This document shows positions 60,921-64,000 of a stretch of DNA of 64,000 nucleotides, piece after piece. The stretch comes from Bacillota bacterium (lineage in GTDB: Bacteria; Bacillota; Clostridia; Acetivibrionales; JAMNXU01). The notes under the pieces are model-generated. The model was not told the DNA's origin. It searched no databases and saw only the letters and a program-made list of their open reading frames with translations. The stretch lies in contig JAMNXU010000030.1 of NCBI GenBank assembly GCA_023623175.1, forward strand, positions 20,576 to 84,575, written 5' to 3'. The position numbers and the translations under genes were made by a program. Every line of letters starts with the position of its first letter. Within the stretch, counting starts at the first letter, position 1.

Positions 60921-62108
60921 CTACGCCATGGCTATCTTCTTGCCATATTCCACCGCGGCCTTTTGGGCTTCGGCATCCGGGTTCCATTGAGCCCTCAGGC
61001 CTTCCGCCACAATCTCAAAGCCTGCATCCTTCATAAGCTCATTAATAATCCTGACCGATTCGCCGCTCCATCCGTAGCACCCAAAGGCCGCAGCCTTCTT
61101 GCCCCTGAACTTCAGCCCCTTCATAAGGTGAATGAAACCCGCCACGGGATGCAGCACGCTGTTGCCCATCGTCGATGAGCCCACTACAACAGTCTTTGAT
61201 TTAAACACCTCGGTAATCAGGTCATTTTCATCGGTTTTGGCAATATTGAACACCTTTACAGTCACATCGGGGTCTGCAAGCTGAATTCCTTCCGCTATTT
61301 TCTCGGCAAGGATCTTTGTGCCGTTCCACATCGTAGAGTATATTACGGTAATCTGATTCTCGCGGTAATCCTGCGCCCACTGTGCGTATTTTTCCACTAT
61401 TTGCAGCGGGTTTTCGCGCCAGAGGGCGCCGTGGCTCGTCGCGATAATTTCTATGGGAAGGTTGAGTGCGGCGATTTCCTGGAGCTTTTTCCTCAGTATG
61501 GCACTGAACGGCGTCAGAATGTTTGCGTAGTATTTCATCGCCTCATAAAAAAGGTCACACTGGTCTATCTCGTCATTGAAAAGCTTTTCAGTAGCCAAAT
61601 GCTGTCCGAAAGCGTCATTGCTGAAAAGTATGTTGTCCCCGGTGAGATAGGTCGCCATGCTGTCGGGCCAGTGCAGCATGGGCATTTCAACAAAGATAAG
61701 CTCTTTTCCGTTTCCGACATCGAGCCTGTCCCCCGTCTTCACGACATTGAAATTCCAGTCCTGGTGGTAATGGCCCTTGAGTGATTTCACGGCATTTGCA
61801 GTGCAATATATGGGCTTGTCCGGGATATGCTTCATAAGGAGCGGCAGCGCGCCGCTGTGGTCGATTTCCCCGTGATTTATAACGATATAATCAATTTTGT
61901 CCAGATCAATTTCTCCGGCCAGGTTTTCCACAAACTCTTCCGCGAAGGGTAACCAGACCGTGTCAATAAGCACCGTTTTTTCTTCCTGGATCAGGTAAGA
62001 GTTATATGTAGAACCTTTATGGGTCGAAAGCTCTTCCCCGTGAAATTTCCTGAGCTCCCAGTCGACCTTTCCTACCCAGTAAACATTATTTTTGACATGC
62101 TTTTTCAT
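60921..62108 (-). CDS. fprA: Flavodiiron protein (A-type flavoprotein)
   Basis: 395 residues from ATG 62108 (MKKHVKNNVYW); GTG 62117 is an alternative. The N-terminal metallo-beta-lactamase domain binds a di-iron centre (NHGEIDHSGALP at about 78-89, MLHWPDS, SNDAFGQH, TSHGALW), and the C-terminal flavodoxin domain (about 250-395: VIYSTMWNGTKILAE) binds FMN. FprA-type enzymes reduce oxygen to water or nitric oxide to nitrous oxide with electrons from rubredoxin or reduced cofactor, protecting anaerobes. No rubredoxin gene is adjacent. It is monocistronic. Confidence 0.95.
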   Translation of the reverse strand: MKKHVKNNVYWVGKVDWELRKFHGEELSTHKGSTYNSYLIQEEKTVLIDTVWLPFAEEFVENLAGEIDLDKIDYIVINHGEIDHSGALPLLMKHIPDKPIYCTANAVKSLKGHYHQDWNFNVVKTGDRLDVGNGKELIFVEMPMLHWPDSMATYLTGDNILFSNDAFGQHLATEKLFNDEIDQCDLFYEAMKYYANILTPFSAILRKKLQEIAALNLPIEIIATSHGALWRENPLQIVEKYAQWAQDYRENQITVIYSTMWNGTKILAEKIAEGIQLADPDVTVKVFNIAKTDENDLITEVFKSKTVVVGSSTMGNSVLHPVAGFIHLMKGLKFRGKKAAAFGCYGWSGESVRIINELMKDAGFEIVAEGLRAQWNPDAEAQKAAVEYGKKIAMA

Positions 62109-62117
62109 ATTGCGCAC

Positions 62118-62465
62118 TCTCTCCTTACCCGCAATTCTCAGTTATTTTTTACCCATAACACTTTACCGGTATTCAAAATCAGACCTTTTTAACAAAATAT
62201 TATCAATCCTGCCTTTTATTAAATTCTATAATTTTTTTCGGCAATTTCTATAACTTTTTTAATTCCTGCTTATTTTCCCACTGCGTCCATAAATTTTCAT
62301 AATAATGTTTTTTCAATGTTCATAAAAATTATACTCACGAAACACCGGTATAATTGATTGATGCCCGCAAAATTCCTGCCGAAAATTGGCACCTGCAAAA
62401 TACCGGTAATAAATTGATATCTGTTAAATCTTGCCCGAAGCTGCATGTCAATGACACGAAAATAT
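62118..62465. other. Gene-free gap upstream of the flavodiiron gene
   Basis: AT-rich. Near 62335-62420 the words accggtataa-ttgattgatgccc and taccggtaataaattgatatc recur as a degenerate duplication. No promoter is clear and no gene is seen. Confidence 0.5.
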
Positions 62466-62513
62466 AAAAAGGAAGGCTTCGTGCGCACCCGAAATGCGCC
62501 GTAACAGCCTTCC
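62466..62513 (-). terminator. Terminator of the Ldh2-type dehydrogenase gene
   Basis: ggaaggct (62471-62478) pairs with agccttcc (62506-62513), with an inner gtgcgca/tgcgc stem. The minus-strand reading continues with TTTTTATATTT. It lies 19 bases past the gene stop. Confidence 0.85.
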
Positions 62514-62531
62514 CCTTTTGCCCCTGTCAGT

Positions 62532-63644
62532 TTACTTCTGTTCAAACGGGAACCTGTGGGGCAATCCGAGCATATCGCGGACCTGTATCAAATCCTTCTG
62601 CACCGATTCTCCTACGGGAACTCCCTTGTCCCTGCGCTCGAGCCACGCAAGATATTCCTTCTCCCCGGCGGTGTAAATGCGGTCCTGGCCAGGCGCCTTT
62701 TTCGAGGCCCGCAGTTCTCTTAAAATATTCCCGGCGATCTTCTTGAAGACTTCCGCCCCGAGGAACGCCTCCGTATCTATTGCAATGAAAAAGTGACCCA
62801 GGTGATACGGCACCTTTTGCCCGTTTTCCCCTGTTCCGCTAAGCATCTTGAGATAACTGCCCGCCTGGAGCGCGGCACTCAGGATTTCCACAACGGTGGC
62901 ATATCCGTATCCCTTGTATCCGGCCAGTTCCTCGCCAATGCCCCCCAGCGGCGCCAGGGCAGCCCTTCCCTGGGTAAGGGCAACCAGGATTTCCTTGCTG
63001 TCCGTCATTGCCTTGCCGTCCTCGCCGATAACCATGCCCGCGGGAGTATCCATTCCCATGCGGGCAAAGTACTCGATCTTGCCACGCTGGGTAATGCTCG
63101 TGGCGCAGTCCAGCACAAAGGGAAATTCCTCATCGGTGGGCATGCCAAAGGTCAGGGGATTCGTCCCCAGCATGTTCTCCACCCCGAAAGTGGGAGCGAT
63201 GGAGGGCCTTGCATTGGTGCCGGTAATGCCGATCATATCCTGCTTCGTCGCCATTGTTACGTAATATCCCGCGATGCCGTAATGGGTGGAATTTCTCACC
63301 GCCACCATTCCCATACCGTACTTTTTAGCCTTTTCAATCGCCATATTCATGGATTTGTACGCTATAACCATTCCCATGCCGTCGTGGCCGTCCACCACGG
63401 CCGTTGTCGGAGTTTCCTTCACTACCTCAAACTCTGTGACAGGCTTTTGAATTCCGGCCAGTATCCTGTCTATGTAAATCGGCTTGAAGCGGTTGCACCC
63501 GTGGCTCTCAATGCCGCGCCTGTCGCTTTCCAGCAATACATCGGCGCATATTTTCGCATCTTCCGGGGGCACGCCGACTTTCACAAAAGCACTGGTAATA
63601 AAATCGTCCATCAAGTCCCAGGGTACATAAGGTCTGTCTTCCAT
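62532..63644 (-). CDS. Malate/L-lactate/ureidoglycolate dehydrogenase-family (Ldh2) oxidoreductase
   Basis: 370 residues of the NAD(P)-dependent LDH2/MDH2 family: ESHGCNRF (catalytic-region His, about 44-51), HDGMGMVIAYKSMN, STHYGIAGYYV, MIGITGTNARPSIAPTFG and GYKGYGYATVVEILS. Members oxidise or reduce 2-hydroxyacids such as malate, sulfolactate or ureidoglycolate; the substrate cannot be assigned. The start ATG 63644 (MEDRPYVPW) has GGAGGAG 9 bases upstream, better placed than the upstream 63662 codon. It is monocistronic with its own terminator. Confidence 0.92.
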   Translation of the reverse strand: MEDRPYVPWDLMDDFITSAFVKVGVPPEDAKICADVLLESDRRGIESHGCNRFKPIYIDRILAGIQKPVTEFEVVKETPTTAVVDGHDGMGMVIAYKSMNMAIEKAKKYGMGMVAVRNSTHYGIAGYYVTMATKQDMIGITGTNARPSIAPTFGVENMLGTNPLTFGMPTDEEFPFVLDCATSITQRGKIEYFARMGMDTPAGMVIGEDGKAMTDSKEILVALTQGRAALAPLGGIGEELAGYKGYGYATVVEILSAALQAGSYLKMLSGTGENGQKVPYHLGHFFIAIDTEAFLGAEVFKKIAGNILRELRASKKAPGQDRIYTAGEKEYLAWLERRDKGVPVGESVQKDLIQVRDMLGLPHRFPFEQK

Positions 63645-63769
63645 TGCAACGCACTCCTCCATATATTAAAGGTCTTAAAGCACCGGTCATTTTAATCTAT
63701 TCGCCAGTTGCTACTAAAATCCTACATATTTATTTTTTTATCTACTTATTTACTTTGATGTAAATCTAC

Positions 63770-64000
63770 TTATTTATAATAAATCCTGTATATGATTGCA
63801 GCGGCTTCTTCCCTCGTGAAATAATCCTTCGGTTTAATCCTGTTATTGCTGCCGAGTACCAAACCTTCGGCCACGAGGTTGGCAACGCTTTGCTTAGCAT
63901 AATCAGAAATATCGTTGACATCCGTAAAACCGGACAACACGCTCAAACCTGCATCGCCCTGCAATTTCCCGGCTACCCTGAGGGCCCTTTCCACAAGTAC
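63770..64000 (-). CDS. S-layer homology (SLH) protein, C-terminal fragment
   Basis: The last 76 residues of a protein whose start lies beyond the right edge. It reads VLVERALRVAGKLQ, then FTDVNDISDYAKQSVANLV and a closing YFTREEAAAIIYRIYYK, that is, the end of one SLH repeat and a full final repeat. It closely resembles the C-terminus of the 813-residue SLH protein (for example, both have YFTREEAAA before the end), so the two are probably related cell-surface proteins anchored to the same wall polysaccharide. Confidence 0.88.
   Translation of the reverse strand, partial: VLVERALRVAGKLQGDAGLSVLSGFTDVNDISDYAKQSVANLVAEGLVLGSNNRIKPKDYFTREEAAAIIYRIYYK

Overview
The window looks like chromosomal DNA from an anaerobic, motile, Gram-positive clostridium (class Clostridia). 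Evidence: S-layer homology (SLH) proteins with Pro/Thr/Ser linkers, a B. subtilis-type comF-flgM-flgK-flgL-fliW-csrA-hag gene order, a flavodiiron protein, radical-SAM chemistry and many TTG/GTG starts behind strong Shine-Dalgarno sites. The resemblance is to the cellulolytic/thermophilic clostridial groups, but the species cannot be fixed from sequence reading alone. No rRNA, tRNA, CRISPR array, phage or transposase gene was seen. Most genes lie on the minus strand.

Layout. 1-2.8 kb: the first codons of leuC and two AraC-family regulators. 2.8-12.8 kb: a Tad/Flp-type pilus locus on the minus strand, comprising a kinase fused to a CpaE-like domain without a P-loop, CpaB, a CpaE/ParA-like ATPase, TadA, TadB, a TadC-like protein, two paralogous mini-proteins at the pilin position and two TadE-like proteins. 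13.8-14.8 kb: an alpha/beta-hydrolase-fold protein that seems to have lost its catalytic residues. 15.1-30.2 kb: late flagellar genes (fliT-like, fliS, fliD, flaG, flagellin, csrA, fliW, DUF6470, flgL, two flgK, flgN, flgM, yvyF, a 47-codon ORF, comF), with sigma-28-type promoters before flagellin, flaG and flgM; one FlgK carries an inserted von Willebrand A domain. 30.2-47.8 kb: recD2, an HD-GYP protein, metK, ftsH, hpt, tilS, dnaB, rplI, gdpP, a MazG-like gene, pheA, and rpsR-ssb-rpsF. 48.2-52.9 kb, plus strand: manA, then a cyclic-di-AMP (ydaO-type) riboswitch before a KamA-family gene whose residues match glutamate 2,3-aminomutase, then a GGDEF diguanylate cyclase. 53.1-64 kb: VanZ-like, a membrane-anchored unknown, an SLH/FN3 surface protein with a long structured leader, a CpsB-CpsD-CpsC-type exopolysaccharide tyrosine-kinase set, a flavodiiron protein, an Ldh2-type dehydrogenase and the end of another SLH protein.

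System-level reading. The most interesting unit is the riboswitch-aminomutase pair: c-di-AMP reports osmotic/potassium status, and beta-glutamate, the predicted product, is a known compatible solute. The c-di-AMP phosphodiesterase gene gdpP lies 5 kb away. Two nucleotide second messengers are therefore represented (c-di-AMP: gdpP and riboswitch; c-di-GMP: HD-GYP and GGDEF proteins).

Two repeat phenomena run through the window. (1) A short dispersed palindromic element (ends GTGGGACA / TGTCCCAC) occurs in five clusters, always in the same orientation, and once lies inside a coding sequence. (2) Many intergenic gaps are filled by their own private, degenerate short tandem array (units about 12-25 bp), different in each gap.
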